In this document: positions 44,259 through 52,930 of the stretch, piece by piece | How positions within the stretch are numbered: the stretch's first letter is position 1 | Layout: every line of letters starts with the position of its first letter | Assembly: GCF_004167675.1 (NCBI RefSeq) | Contig: NZ_SEZQ01000001.1 | Direction: 5' to 3' (one strand) | Origin: Aliivibrio finisterrensis_A | GTDB lineage: Bacteria; Pseudomonadota; Gammaproteobacteria; Enterobacterales; Vibrionaceae | Length of the DNA stretch: 64,000 bases | Notes under the pieces: model-generated | The model's database searches: none | The model's input: the letters and a program-made list of their open reading frames with translations, nothing else | Told to the model about the DNA's origin: nothing | Position numbers and translations under genes: made by a program

Positions 44259-45611
44259 TCAGTGTGCTTTTTCAGCACCATGCATCCAGCGAATAAGTGT
44301 TCCTGAGATGATTAGCAGTAATACACCTGAAATAGCAGAAGCAATAGCGATACCAGCGAAGATATCTAATGCTCCAAGGCTTTCAACATGCGAGCCGACA
44401 ACACCAGCAATATAGTTAGAAATAGCATTAAAACCAAACCATGTTCCCATCATGAGTGACGCTAAACGCAATGGTGCAAGTTTAGTGACCAATGATAAAC
44501 CAATTGGAGATAAGCATAGTTCACCTAGAGTATGGAAGAAGTAAGCACCGACTAACCAATACATAGATGTTTTAATTGTCAGATCACCACCTTGTTCCAT
44601 AACCGCTCCAACCATACAAAGAAAACCAATAGCTAGAAAAAATAACGCTAAAGCAAACTTAATTGGTGAGCTTGGTTCTTTAGGACCTAATTTAACCCAT
44701 AAGATAGCAATAAGGGGAGCAAATGTGATGATGAAAAATGGATTAAGTGATTGAAACCATGCTGCAGGCACTTCAAAAGAACCAATCATTCTGTCTGTAT
44801 ATTGTTGAGAGTATATATTCATTAGGCCACCAGCTTGTTCAAAGCCAGCCCAAAACACAATAACAAATAAACCCATTACCATGATAACTTTTAATCGATC
44901 GATTTCGATTTTACTTAATGCGGTTGGAGACGTTCCTTTTGCTTCGGCTTTTTCTTTTGCAATGTGAGCAGCAGGACGAACCCCAATGTCACCTAAAAAG
45001 CGTTGAGCAAATAGAGATTGGATAATTAAGCTTATAATCATACCGATACCAGCAGCAGCAAAGCCCGCTTTCCAGCCCCATAAGCCTGTAACTGAACCTG
45101 ATACAACACCAGCAAGTAATGAGCCTAAGTTGATGCCCATATAAAAAATGGTAAACGCGCCATCGCGACGGTTGTCTCCATTTTCATATAAATCACCAAC
45201 CATAGTTGATACATTTGGTTTAAATAAGCCATTACCCGCAATTAAGAAAGCTAAGCCTGTATAGAATAAGGATTCAACTGAAAATGGAAGAATATCGTGT
45301 GGTAATGCAAGGGTGAACTGGCCAATGACCATTAAAAATCCACCAATCAGCAATGATTTACGCTGACCTAGGTGGTTATCAGCTAACCAGCCACCAATAA
45401 GAGGAGTGATATACATTAATGCAGTATAGGTACCATAAAGGCTTAATGCGTCTTTAACTGTCCAACCTAAACCACCGTTAATTGTTCTATCTGTTAGATA
45501 CAGAACTAGAATGGCTCTCATTGCATAATAAGAGAATCGCTCCCATAACTCGGTTCCAAAAAGTAAGAACAATCCTTTAGGGTGTCCCATGATTAATTTG
45601 TTGTTTGGCAT
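44259..45611 (-). CDS. proton-dependent oligopeptide transporter (POT/PTR family)
   Basis: A 450-residue inner-membrane carrier with about 12-14 helices that imports di- and tripeptides with protons. The POT signature ExxERFxYY appears as ELWERFSYY near residues 20-28, followed by AMRAILVLYL, and the second PTR motif FTIFYMGINLGS is near residue 152. It resembles E. coli DtpA/DtpB, but I cannot say which is the orthologue. A single gene that begins divergently from rfaH. Confidence 0.93.
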   Translation of the reverse strand: MPNNKLIMGHPKGLFLLFGTELWERFSYYAMRAILVLYLTDRTINGGLGWTVKDALSLYGTYTALMYITPLIGGWLADNHLGQRKSLLIGGFLMVIGQFTLALPHDILPFSVESLFYTGLAFLIAGNGLFKPNVSTMVGDLYENGDNRRDGAFTIFYMGINLGSLLAGVVSGSVTGLWGWKAGFAAAGIGMIISLIIQSLFAQRFLGDIGVRPAAHIAKEKAEAKGTSPTALSKIEIDRLKVIMVMGLFVIVFWAGFEQAGGLMNIYSQQYTDRMIGSFEVPAAWFQSLNPFFIITFAPLIAILWVKLGPKEPSSPIKFALALFFLAIGFLCMVGAVMEQGGDLTIKTSMYWLVGAYFFHTLGELCLSPIGLSLVTKLAPLRLASLMMGTWFGFNAISNYIAGVVGSHVESLGALDIFAGIAIASAISGVLLLIISGTLIRWMHGAEKAH

Positions 45612-45993
45612 AGTGATCTCTTTTTATAATGAAATTTTATTCTTCTTATATAGTTAAATTTATACGCTTCGATGGTTACGACTGCAACATTGTACAAATT
45701 TATGTGATTTAGTTAACATATTAACTTGTTGAAATATTTAGAAACAAAAATACTCTGTTACATCTTTGAATGCTGGAATCTAAGCTTATTTAGGGGTGTA
45801 ATTCTAATTTTGTGGCTTAATTTAGTTTAATGTTGGTGTATTTTTGTTTATTTTGGTTTTTTAAACTTCTTTGGCGGTTTTTTTTGTATTTAACATTTCA
45901 AACAACGGTTTTAGCTGCGATGTACTCGCTATATATTTTTTTGAACTGAGTTGCGTGATATGCTTTACATCAGGTTGGCGAGGTATAAAGACA

Positions 45994-46485
45994 ATGAAAG
46001 AATGGTATTTACTCTACTGCAAGCGTGGAGAGCAACAGAGAGCAAAGCAACATCTTGAAAATCAACAGGTGGAGTGCTATTACCCTGAAATAGAAGTAGA
46101 AAAAATGGTAAGAGGAAAGAAAAAGCTGATTATAGAGCCTCTATTTCCTTGTTATATGTTTGTTCGATTTGATTTTGAGCAAGGCCCTTCATTTACAACC
46201 GTTCGCTCGACACGAGGTGTGAGTGATTTTATTCGGTTTGGTGCTAAGCCCAAAGTTCTACAAGGCGATCTTATCTATTCACTTAAAAGTGCTGAAAAAC
46301 CAAAGAGTATAATGGTTGGTGAATTTCCCAAAGTTGGGCAATCGGTAGGTATTTGTGATGGTCCTTTTATGGGGGCTGACGCTATATATAAAGAACCTGA
46401 TGGAGAGAAACGTTCCATCTTACTGATTACATTAATTAATAAGAAAGTTGAGATTAAAGTAGATAATACAAATATGGATTTTTAA
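45994..46485 (+). CDS. rfaH: transcription/translation regulatory protein RfaH
   Basis: A 163-residue NusG paralogue that joins RNA polymerase at ops elements and prevents premature termination in long envelope-polysaccharide operons. NGN domain: KEWYLLYCKRGEQQRA at the start and PLFPCYMFVRFD in the middle. A C-terminal domain of the alpha/beta-switching type follows. The ATG at 45994 has GAGGT upstream; the frame stays open 41 codons further, but that part is unlike the family. The 382 bp between the peptide transporter and rfaH (45612-45993) is AT-rich, holds both promoters and shows no other gene. Confidence 0.95.
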   Translation: MKEWYLLYCKRGEQQRAKQHLENQQVECYYPEIEVEKMVRGKKKLIIEPLFPCYMFVRFDFEQGPSFTTVRSTRGVSDFIRFGAKPKVLQGDLIYSLKSAEKPKSIMVGEFPKVGQSVGICDGPFMGADAIYKEPDGEKRSILLITLINKKVEIKVDNTNMDF

Positions 46486-46488
46486 TTT

Positions 46489-46520
46489 TAAAAGCGCCTA
46501 TTTATAAAGGCGCTTTTTTT
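46489..46520. terminator. bidirectional terminator between rfaH and asnB
   Basis: The stem AAAAGCGCC/GGCGCTTTT with a 9-10 nt loop and T run, located between convergent genes. Confidence 0.88.
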
Positions 46521-46536
46521 AGTTCAGATGCAAGGA

Positions 46537-48204
46537 TTAGCTATAAGCTTCATTATGAACGGCTTGCACTGCACGACCTGATGGGTCAACACAATTTTGG
46601 AATGACTCATCCCATTCAATTGCTTTTGCTGATGAGCAAGCTACTGATGGGCCTCCAGGGACACATTTTGCGGCATCTTCCAGAGGAAATAGCTCTTCAA
46701 ATATCTCACGATACGCATAACCTTCTTTTGTAGTTGGCGTATTATAAGGGAAGCGGAATTTAGCTGATTCCATTTGCTGATCGGTGACCTTGGCTTCAGC
46801 AGTTTCACGTAATGTATCAATCCAGCTGTAACCCACGCCATCAGAGAACTGCTCTTTTTGTCTCCAAGCAATCGACTCAGGAAGATAATCTTCAAAACAT
46901 TCACGAAGAATGTGTTTTTCCATTTTACCATTACCACACATTTTATCTTGTGGGTTTAAGCGCATAGCGATATCAATAAATTCTTTATCTAAGAAAGGCA
47001 CACGACCTTCTACGCCCCAAGCTGCAAGAGATTTGTTTGCACGAGCACAATCAAACATATTTAAAGCAAGCAGTTTACGAACCGTTTCTTCGTGAAATTC
47101 TTTTTTGTTGGGTGCCTTATGGAAATATAAGTAACCACCAAAGATTTCATCAGCCCCTTCACCAGAAAGTACCATTTTAATACCCATGGCTTTAATTTTT
47201 CGACCCATAAGGAACATAGGTGTTGAAGCTCGGATAGTGGTTACATCGTAAGTTTCGATATGATAAATAACATCACGAATCGCATCTAAACCTTCTTGGA
47301 TTGTATATGTCATTTCATGGTGTACTGTCCCTAATTTATCAGCAACCTCACGAGCTGCTTTTAAATCAGGAGCGCCTTCTAGACCAACGGCAAAGGAATG
47401 CAATTGTGGCCACCAAGCTTCAGATTTCTCGTTATCTTCAATACGCATCGCTGCAAATTTTTTCGCAACAGCTGAAGTAATAGATGAATCCAAACCACCA
47501 GATAAAAGAACACCATAAGGAACGTCAGTCATTAATTGGCGCTTAACGGCATCCTCTAGAGCTTGTTTAAGGTCTTCTTTGCTTGTTGGGTTATCTTTAA
47601 CCGCATCATAATCCATCCAATCACGTACATAATAACGTGTAGGTTCAGCATCTTTTGAAGAGTAGAAGTGACCAGGAGGGAATTCACTAATTGATTTACA
47701 GACAGGAACTAAGGCTTTCATTTCTGATGCCACATAATAGTTCCCATGTTCATCATGCCCATGATACATAGGAATGATACCTATATGGTCACGGCCAATT
47801 AAATATTCATCTTTTTCTTCATCATAAAGAATAAAGGCAAAAATACCGTTTAAGTCTTCTAAAAGATCGGCACCTTTTTCACGGTATAGTGCTAGGATAA
47901 CTTCACAATCAGAGTCTGTTTGGAAGGCGTAATCGTCGGCATACTTTTCGCGTAATTCTTTATGGTTATAGATCTCACCATTAACAGCTAAAATGTGTTT
48001 TTTATCTTCGCTGTAAAGTGGTTGAGCTCCGCTATTTAAGCCAACAATAGCAAGACGCTCATGTGCTAAAATTGCTTTATCTGATGAATAAATACCTGAC
48101 CAGTCAGGGCCGCGATGACGTAGTTTTTTTGACATTTCAAGTGCTGCAGTTCGCAATGGGGTTGGATCACTTTTAATATCTAGAATTCCAAAAATCGAGC
48201 ACAT
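46537..48204 (-). CDS. asnB: asparagine synthase B (glutamine-hydrolysing)
   Basis: A 555-residue enzyme that makes asparagine from aspartate, ATP and glutamine. The N-terminal nucleophile is Cys2 (MCSIFGI) after removal of Met. The class II glutaminase domain has RHRGPDWSG and LAVNGEIYNH. The synthetase domain has the ATP pyrophosphatase motif LSGGLDSS and LSGEGADEIFGGY. Length equals E. coli AsnB (554). The 284 bp upstream hold its promoter and the hairpin ending the next leftward gene. Confidence 0.98.
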   Translation of the reverse strand: MCSIFGILDIKSDPTPLRTAALEMSKKLRHRGPDWSGIYSSDKAILAHERLAIVGLNSGAQPLYSEDKKHILAVNGEIYNHKELREKYADDYAFQTDSDCEVILALYREKGADLLEDLNGIFAFILYDEEKDEYLIGRDHIGIIPMYHGHDEHGNYYVASEMKALVPVCKSISEFPPGHFYSSKDAEPTRYYVRDWMDYDAVKDNPTSKEDLKQALEDAVKRQLMTDVPYGVLLSGGLDSSITSAVAKKFAAMRIEDNEKSEAWWPQLHSFAVGLEGAPDLKAAREVADKLGTVHHEMTYTIQEGLDAIRDVIYHIETYDVTTIRASTPMFLMGRKIKAMGIKMVLSGEGADEIFGGYLYFHKAPNKKEFHEETVRKLLALNMFDCARANKSLAAWGVEGRVPFLDKEFIDIAMRLNPQDKMCGNGKMEKHILRECFEDYLPESIAWRQKEQFSDGVGYSWIDTLRETAEAKVTDQQMESAKFRFPYNTPTTKEGYAYREIFEELFPLEDAAKCVPGGPSVACSSAKAIEWDESFQNCVDPSGRAVQAVHNEAYS

Positions 48205-48417
48205 AAGTTCCCTCTATCTCTTCTTAATTTTTATAGTAAATTATTGTCTTGTCTACAATTTGCCATTATCACTAAAAAAAGCAACCCAGAAATACAAATA
48301 AAATCACAAATAGATAACCTAATTAAATAATTTTTAATATTTTTACTATTTTGGTGTTGGATCGTTAATTGAAGTTGGTTTTTTAAACAAAATAATGAAG
48401 GAGAGGGGGATGTTTAT

Positions 48418-48458
48418 AAAAAAATCAGATTAAAGTTTAACGTAACTCTAATCTGATC
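48418..48458 (-). terminator. intrinsic terminator after the CPA2 antiporter gene
   Basis: On the minus strand ATCAGATTAGAGTT pairs with AACTTTAATCTGAT (one mismatch), loop ACGTTA, and a run of seven T follows. Confidence 0.82.
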
Positions 48459-48488
48459 CTGAGCAATGAGTAAGTTACTATCAAGAAA

Positions 48489-50093
48489 TTAGGATTTCAT
48501 ATATTCTTTTTGTTGATTAAATTGTGGGTTTAATTGTTCACTTACATGTCGAGCAAAACCACTACCAGCTTCATGGTAAATGTTAAATGCAGCATCAACA
48601 CCTTGTTCAATTAAACCATCTATTTGGTCATTATAAGCTGCAATAGCTGCCGTTTGACCTTGGTAATTACGTGATTGTAATTGCTCTAAAGCAAATTGAT
48701 TACCTTGATGATTTGGCATTGCTAACAGCACTAACTTTACGTGAGATGTTGAAAGGATGCGTTCCCAAAAATCTGGGTCGGTTGCATCGCCAGAAATAAC
48801 ATTTCGACCTAAGCTTTGGTGATGTCTTGCTGATTCTTCACGAAGTTCAATACCTAAAATAATATCGCCATACTTCTCTTTGAGCTCATCATAAGCTCCA
48901 CTACCGATACGGCCCATCCCTAAAATCAAAATTTGAGCTCGTCCTGGGTTAATTAATTTATCCATCGGATTTAATCGTTCAGCGGTATGTTCTTTTAGCC
49001 AATGACGAGATCGTTGATAAATAGAATGACCAAAGTTATTTAACGGTGCTGAGATAATGAATGAAATGGATACAGCAATGGCAATGGCCACTAATGTATC
49101 TCCAGGCAACCATCCCATTTTAAAGGCAAGGCCACCCACGATAAGTCCAAACTCACTGTAATTAAATAATGTAAGAGAAGCGAGAAGTGAGGTCCGTACC
49201 CTAAATTTGAACTTATTGATGATAATAAAATACAGAAGTCCTTTAACTGGAAGTAGCAAGATCAAAATCAGCGCTAATCCTAAACCTGAAATAGTAGGGG
49301 CAGCAGATAAGCCGATATTTAGGAAGAAACAGATAAGTAAAATTTCTTTTAAATTAAAGAGAGATTTAGATAGCTCAGAGGCTTTCGAGTGTCCCGCCAG
49401 TAACATGCCTAAAATAAGAGCGCCTAGATCAGGCTTCATGCCAACAAGTTCAAAGGTTCCTGCACCAGCAACAAGCGCTAAGAAAATACCATAAAGAACC
49501 AACATTTCGCCGTGACCTGCCCAATCTAATAATTTGAAAAATAGAGGGCGAAGTAGTGGCAGGGCAAATAGAGCTAATGCAGTTATCTCTGGGATTTTTC
49601 CTGTTGATGCAGTTAAAAATACAACCGCAAAGATATCTTGCATGACCAGAATACCAATGGCCAGTGTGCCATATGTAGCGTTCATCTCCCCTTTTTCTTG
49701 AAGCGCTTTAACCGCAAAAACAGTGCTTGAGAAAGAGAGAGCAAAACCAAAAAGAACCAACTGTGCAGTGCCTATATCAGCAAGCATTGTGATGCCAAGA
49801 AGTTTAAGACCTAATAATGCAAAAGTGAAAAAGAGGGTAGAAAAAACATTATGAAGCGTTGCACCTAACCAGATTTCTTTAGCAAGTAAGGTTTTTATAT
49901 CTAATTTTAATCCAATAGAAAAAAGTAAAAGCGTAACGCCGAGATCTGCAAAAGTTGAAAGCGCATCATTAGATTGGAAGCCAAGCGCATGCAAACCAAA
50001 GCCAGCTAATAAAAAACCAACAAGAGGGGGTAAATTAATTTTTAGTGCAATAAAACCCATTACAAAAGCTGCAATGATAAAAAGTAACTCCAT
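48489..50093 (-). CDS. CPA2 family cation:proton antiporter with RCK/TrkA-N domain (Kef/YbaL-like)
   Basis: 534 residues: an N-terminal antiporter part with about 12 hydrophobic helices (to about residue 370), then an NAD(H)-binding RCK domain (ILILGMGRIGSGAYDEL, then GDATDPDFWERIL). Such proteins exchange K+ or Na+ for protons and are gated by nucleotide ligands. The glutathione-gated KefB/KefC motifs are not clearly present, so I leave the symbol open. A single gene with a terminator, downstream of nagC across another terminator. Confidence 0.88.
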   Translation of the reverse strand: MELLFIIAAFVMGFIALKINLPPLVGFLLAGFGLHALGFQSNDALSTFADLGVTLLLFSIGLKLDIKTLLAKEIWLGATLHNVFSTLFFTFALLGLKLLGITMLADIGTAQLVLFGFALSFSSTVFAVKALQEKGEMNATYGTLAIGILVMQDIFAVVFLTASTGKIPEITALALFALPLLRPLFFKLLDWAGHGEMLVLYGIFLALVAGAGTFELVGMKPDLGALILGMLLAGHSKASELSKSLFNLKEILLICFFLNIGLSAAPTISGLGLALILILLLPVKGLLYFIIINKFKFRVRTSLLASLTLFNYSEFGLIVGGLAFKMGWLPGDTLVAIAIAVSISFIISAPLNNFGHSIYQRSRHWLKEHTAERLNPMDKLINPGRAQILILGMGRIGSGAYDELKEKYGDIILGIELREESARHHQSLGRNVISGDATDPDFWERILSTSHVKLVLLAMPNHQGNQFALEQLQSRNYQGQTAAIAAYNDQIDGLIEQGVDAAFNIYHEAGSGFARHVSEQLNPQFNQQKEYMKS

Positions 50094-50115
50094 ATACTTA
50101 TTTTCCTAGTGGTAT

Positions 50116-50147
50116 TCAAAAAAAAGGGTCGCTATTCGCAACCCTTA
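50116..50147 (-). terminator. intrinsic terminator after nagC
   Basis: On the minus strand AAGGGTTGC pairs with GCGACCCTT (one mismatch), loop GAATA, then eight T. It ends the nagA-nagC transcript. Confidence 0.85.
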
Positions 50148-50177
50148 GAATGATAACACGTGAAAAGTCAGTCGTGA

Positions 50178-51392
50178 TTATTCATCAAGTAATTTTTGTA
50201 ACAATACACCATTTAGCATTGCTCGTTTCACCATAGAAAAAGCACCAATAGTTGGTTGGTTATGAAGCTCTGAAGCCACAATTGGCAAATCCTTGTGGAA
50301 TGCAGTTAGTGATTGATTCTTAATACAGTTATGAATTGCAGCAAATACGATTTTGTCAGCCTGAGTGATCGCACCTGAAATAATGATTTTCTGTGGATTA
50401 AACAAGTTGATGGTCATCGCGATGGCTTTACCAAGTTGATTACCAACACGTAGTAACGTTTGTGTTGCTAGCTCATCGCCATGATTTGCGGCATGACAAA
50501 TATCAGACATGGTGATTTTTTCAATTTGCGAAAGGCTAGAAGGATAACCTTGCTTTAATAAGCTATTAACTCGAGAAATAATAGCTGGGTTTGCAGCAAC
50601 AGTCTCTAAGCAGCCGAAATTGCCACACTGGCATTTATCACCAATTGGATCTATTTGAATGTGGCCTATTTCACCGACATTACGGTTATGACCAAGAAAA
50701 ACTTTGCCATTGACAATGATCCCAGCCCCAGTACCTCTGTGAACACTGACTAAAATAGAATCATAACAATCGCGTGATGCACCAAAATAATGCTCAGCAA
50801 GAGCAAGTCCACGAACATCGTTACCAACGAAACATTGAGTTTTAAATGTTTCTTTAATGAAATCAGCTAATGCTAATTTATCAATGTCGGTATTCGGCAT
50901 GTACTCCACAACACCAGTTTCTGGATTAACTAAACCTGGTAGCGTAATACCAATTGCGATTAATTGCTTAATCGTGTCTTGATTACGTGCAATAAAGTGT
51001 TGGAGTAATTGATTTAAACCATCAAGGAGCTCTTGCTGATGAGCGTAATGAAACTCGTGATATTCAGAGGCCAATTCTTTTGTTGAAAGGTCAAAAAGAC
51101 TTAGTTGAATATAGTCTCGCCCTAAACGTACGGCAATTGAATGGAAAGGGTCTGTTTCGGTAGTCAAAGAGATAGCTCTTCGACCACCGGTTGATGCTTG
51201 TTGCGCGACCTCTTTAATTAAGCCGCGCTCTAATAATTGACGGGTTATTTTGGTAACACTTGCCGGAGCAAGTTGACTAACATCTGCGATTTGAATTCGA
51301 GAAATCGGACCTTTTTGGTCGATTAAACGATAAACAGCCGCACTGTTTAATTGTTTTACTAGGTCTACATTACCAATTTGTCCGTCAGTCAT
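50178..51392 (-). CDS. nagC: N-acetylglucosamine repressor NagC (ROK family)
   Basis: A 404-residue repressor released from DNA by GlcNAc-6-phosphate. N-terminal winged helix (GPISRIQIADVSQLAPASVTKITRQL), ROK domain with ATP/sugar motifs, and the structural zinc motif CQCGNFGCLE. I start at ATG 51392, one base after the nagA stop, which matches the E. coli N terminus (GQIGNVDLVKQLNSA); the frame is open to 51422 within nagA. Second gene of nagA-nagC. It likely acts on the nagA/nagE intergenic region. Confidence 0.96.
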   Translation of the reverse strand: MTDGQIGNVDLVKQLNSAAVYRLIDQKGPISRIQIADVSQLAPASVTKITRQLLERGLIKEVAQQASTGGRRAISLTTETDPFHSIAVRLGRDYIQLSLFDLSTKELASEYHEFHYAHQQELLDGLNQLLQHFIARNQDTIKQLIAIGITLPGLVNPETGVVEYMPNTDIDKLALADFIKETFKTQCFVGNDVRGLALAEHYFGASRDCYDSILVSVHRGTGAGIIVNGKVFLGHNRNVGEIGHIQIDPIGDKCQCGNFGCLETVAANPAIISRVNSLLKQGYPSSLSQIEKITMSDICHAANHGDELATQTLLRVGNQLGKAIAMTINLFNPQKIIISGAITQADKIVFAAIHNCIKNQSLTAFHKDLPIVASELHNQPTIGAFSMVKRAMLNGVLLQKLLDE

Positions 51393-51393
51393 A

Positions 51394-52530
51394 TTAACTT
51401 TGCTCGTATTGTCCGTTAACAACAGTCGCTTTTACATTGAAGTCACGATCAAAAATAGCAAGGTTAGCAATCATGTTCTTTTTGATACGGCCAAGTTTAT
51501 TATCTACACCAATTGCTTGAGCAGGGTATAAGGTTGCCATACGTAAAGCTTCGTCTAAAGCGATTCCAACGTGCTCAACTGTATTCTGAACTGCTTCAAT
51601 CATAGTCAGAGCTGAGCCGCCTAATGTGCCATTTTCATCAACACATTTACCATCCTTGTAATATACTTTCTTACCAACAAAAATAAAGTATTCCATGTCA
51701 GCACCTGCAGGAGCTGTGGCATCGGTCACTAATACTAGCTTTTCTTTCTTTATTTTGTGTGCAATGCGAATGTTTGCATAGTCAACATGGAAGCCATCAG
51801 CGATGATTCCAGCATAAACTTCTGGCGTATCATAGATAGCGCCGACAACACCAGGTTCGCGACCAACCATTGGCGTCATCGCATTAAACAAGTGTGTAGC
51901 AAATGTGATACCTGATTCAAACCCTTGACGAGCTTCTGCGTAAGTTGCATTAGTGTGGCCTATTGAAACTACGATACCTGCTTTATAAAGTCGCTCAATA
52001 TGCTCAGGGTCGTTTTGCTCTGGTGCCAGTGTTACTTTTGCGATTAGATCAGCGTTATCACACATTAATTGAATCATGTCTGTGTCTGAATGACGAATAT
52101 GATCAACGCTATGAATCCCTTTTTTCATCACGTTTAGGTATGGACCTTCAAGGTGAAGACCTAGTGATTGGTTTTGGTATTTGTTGTGGTATTCACGAGC
52201 AGCTTCGATTGATGCACGCATATCTTCATCAGATGATGTGATTAGAGTTGGTAAGAAGCTTGTACAGCCTGACTTTAAGTTAGCTTCGTGCATGATTTGC
52301 ATGGTTTCAGCTGTGATTTCATCATTCAGCATTACACCACCACAGCCATTAAGCTGAAGATCGATAAAACCTGGGCTTAAAATTGCACCATCGAGATCTT
52401 TTAATTCGATGCCTTCTGGCAATTCTGTAGTTGGGCAAACGGCTTCGATCTCTGTTCCATTGATAATAACAGAGTGATCAAGAAGAACGTCGTTACCAGT
52501 ATAAACCTTACAGTTTGTTAGCGCATACAT
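51394..52530 (-). CDS. nagA: N-acetylglucosamine-6-phosphate deacetylase
   Basis: A 378-residue amidohydrolase converting GlcNAc-6-P to GlcN-6-P and acetate. Conserved blocks GFIDLQLNGCGG, LHLEGPYL, GHTNATY, HLFNAM and LVTDATAPAG carry the metal and substrate residues. The ATG at 52530 has AAGGA upstream and matches E. coli; the open frame to 52638 adds 36 residues unlike the family. First gene of nagA-nagC, divergent from nagE. The deaminase gene nagB, next to nagA in E. coli, is absent here. Confidence 0.96.
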   Translation of the reverse strand: MYALTNCKVYTGNDVLLDHSVIINGTEIEAVCPTTELPEGIELKDLDGAILSPGFIDLQLNGCGGVMLNDEITAETMQIMHEANLKSGCTSFLPTLITSSDEDMRASIEAAREYHNKYQNQSLGLHLEGPYLNVMKKGIHSVDHIRHSDTDMIQLMCDNADLIAKVTLAPEQNDPEHIERLYKAGIVVSIGHTNATYAEARQGFESGITFATHLFNAMTPMVGREPGVVGAIYDTPEVYAGIIADGFHVDYANIRIAHKIKKEKLVLVTDATAPAGADMEYFIFVGKKVYYKDGKCVDENGTLGGSALTMIEAVQNTVEHVGIALDEALRMATLYPAQAIGVDNKLGRIKKNMIANLAIFDRDFNVKATVVNGQYEQS

Positions 52531-52706
52531 AGCTTGAATCCTTTGGTTATAATTTATAGTACGAAAAAAATAATAACTTTTTTCGTTGAAATTTTTAAGC
52601 AAGTGAATGTAGAACTGCTTACTGAACGGTACACTCAAGTTACCTAAATGTTACGTTCAGTAATGACAAAGTCTGGCGTTTAATCAGCCAAATTTTATTC
52701 CTAATC

Positions 52707-52729
52707 TTTTATTCTTTTGAATGATAAAA
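52707..52729. promoter_or_regulatory. possible second NagC operator
   Basis: The dyad TTTTAT-N11-ATAAAA spans 23 bp, centred about 98 bp from the clearer dyad at 52806-52827. Paired, spaced operators are how E. coli NagC loops the nagE-nagB region. The sequence match is weak, so this is tentative. Confidence 0.35.
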
Positions 52730-52774
52730 TAAGTTTTATGATCTCGCTAGCAAAAACCCCTAAATATTCCCTCC

Positions 52775-52796
52775 ACAGGTGATAGTGATCACAATT
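52775..52796. promoter_or_regulatory. probable CRP site of the nag region
   Basis: GGTGA-N6-TCACA (52778-52793) matches the TGTGA-N6-TCACA CRP core at nine of ten positions. It lies between the two candidate NagC operators, in keeping with catabolite control of nagA and nagE in enterobacteria. Confidence 0.68.
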
Positions 52797-52805
52797 AGCT
52801 TGCTT

Positions 52806-52827
52806 TTAATTTGCGGGGCGAAATTAA
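52806..52827. promoter_or_regulatory. putative NagC operator upstream of nagE
   Basis: The dyad TTAATTT-N8-AAATTAA has a GC-containing centre (GCGGGGCG). Length, AT-rich arms and GC centre resemble NagC operators as I remember them. It lies about 105 bp before nagE. Confidence 0.55.
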
Positions 52828-52930
52828 TCCCTTAAACTGACCCTGTTTATAACGAGTAGCGAAATAAGTTTATAGTAAACAAATAGCGCTGTTCAAAAAA
52901 ATCTAAAATCCTTATAGGGGGAAACTAAAG

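Noticed and set aside
45871..45993. A longer RfaH with 41 extra N-terminal residues
   Set aside because: The extra part is unrelated to the NGN domain, and the ATG at 45994 has its own GAGGT site and gives the family length.
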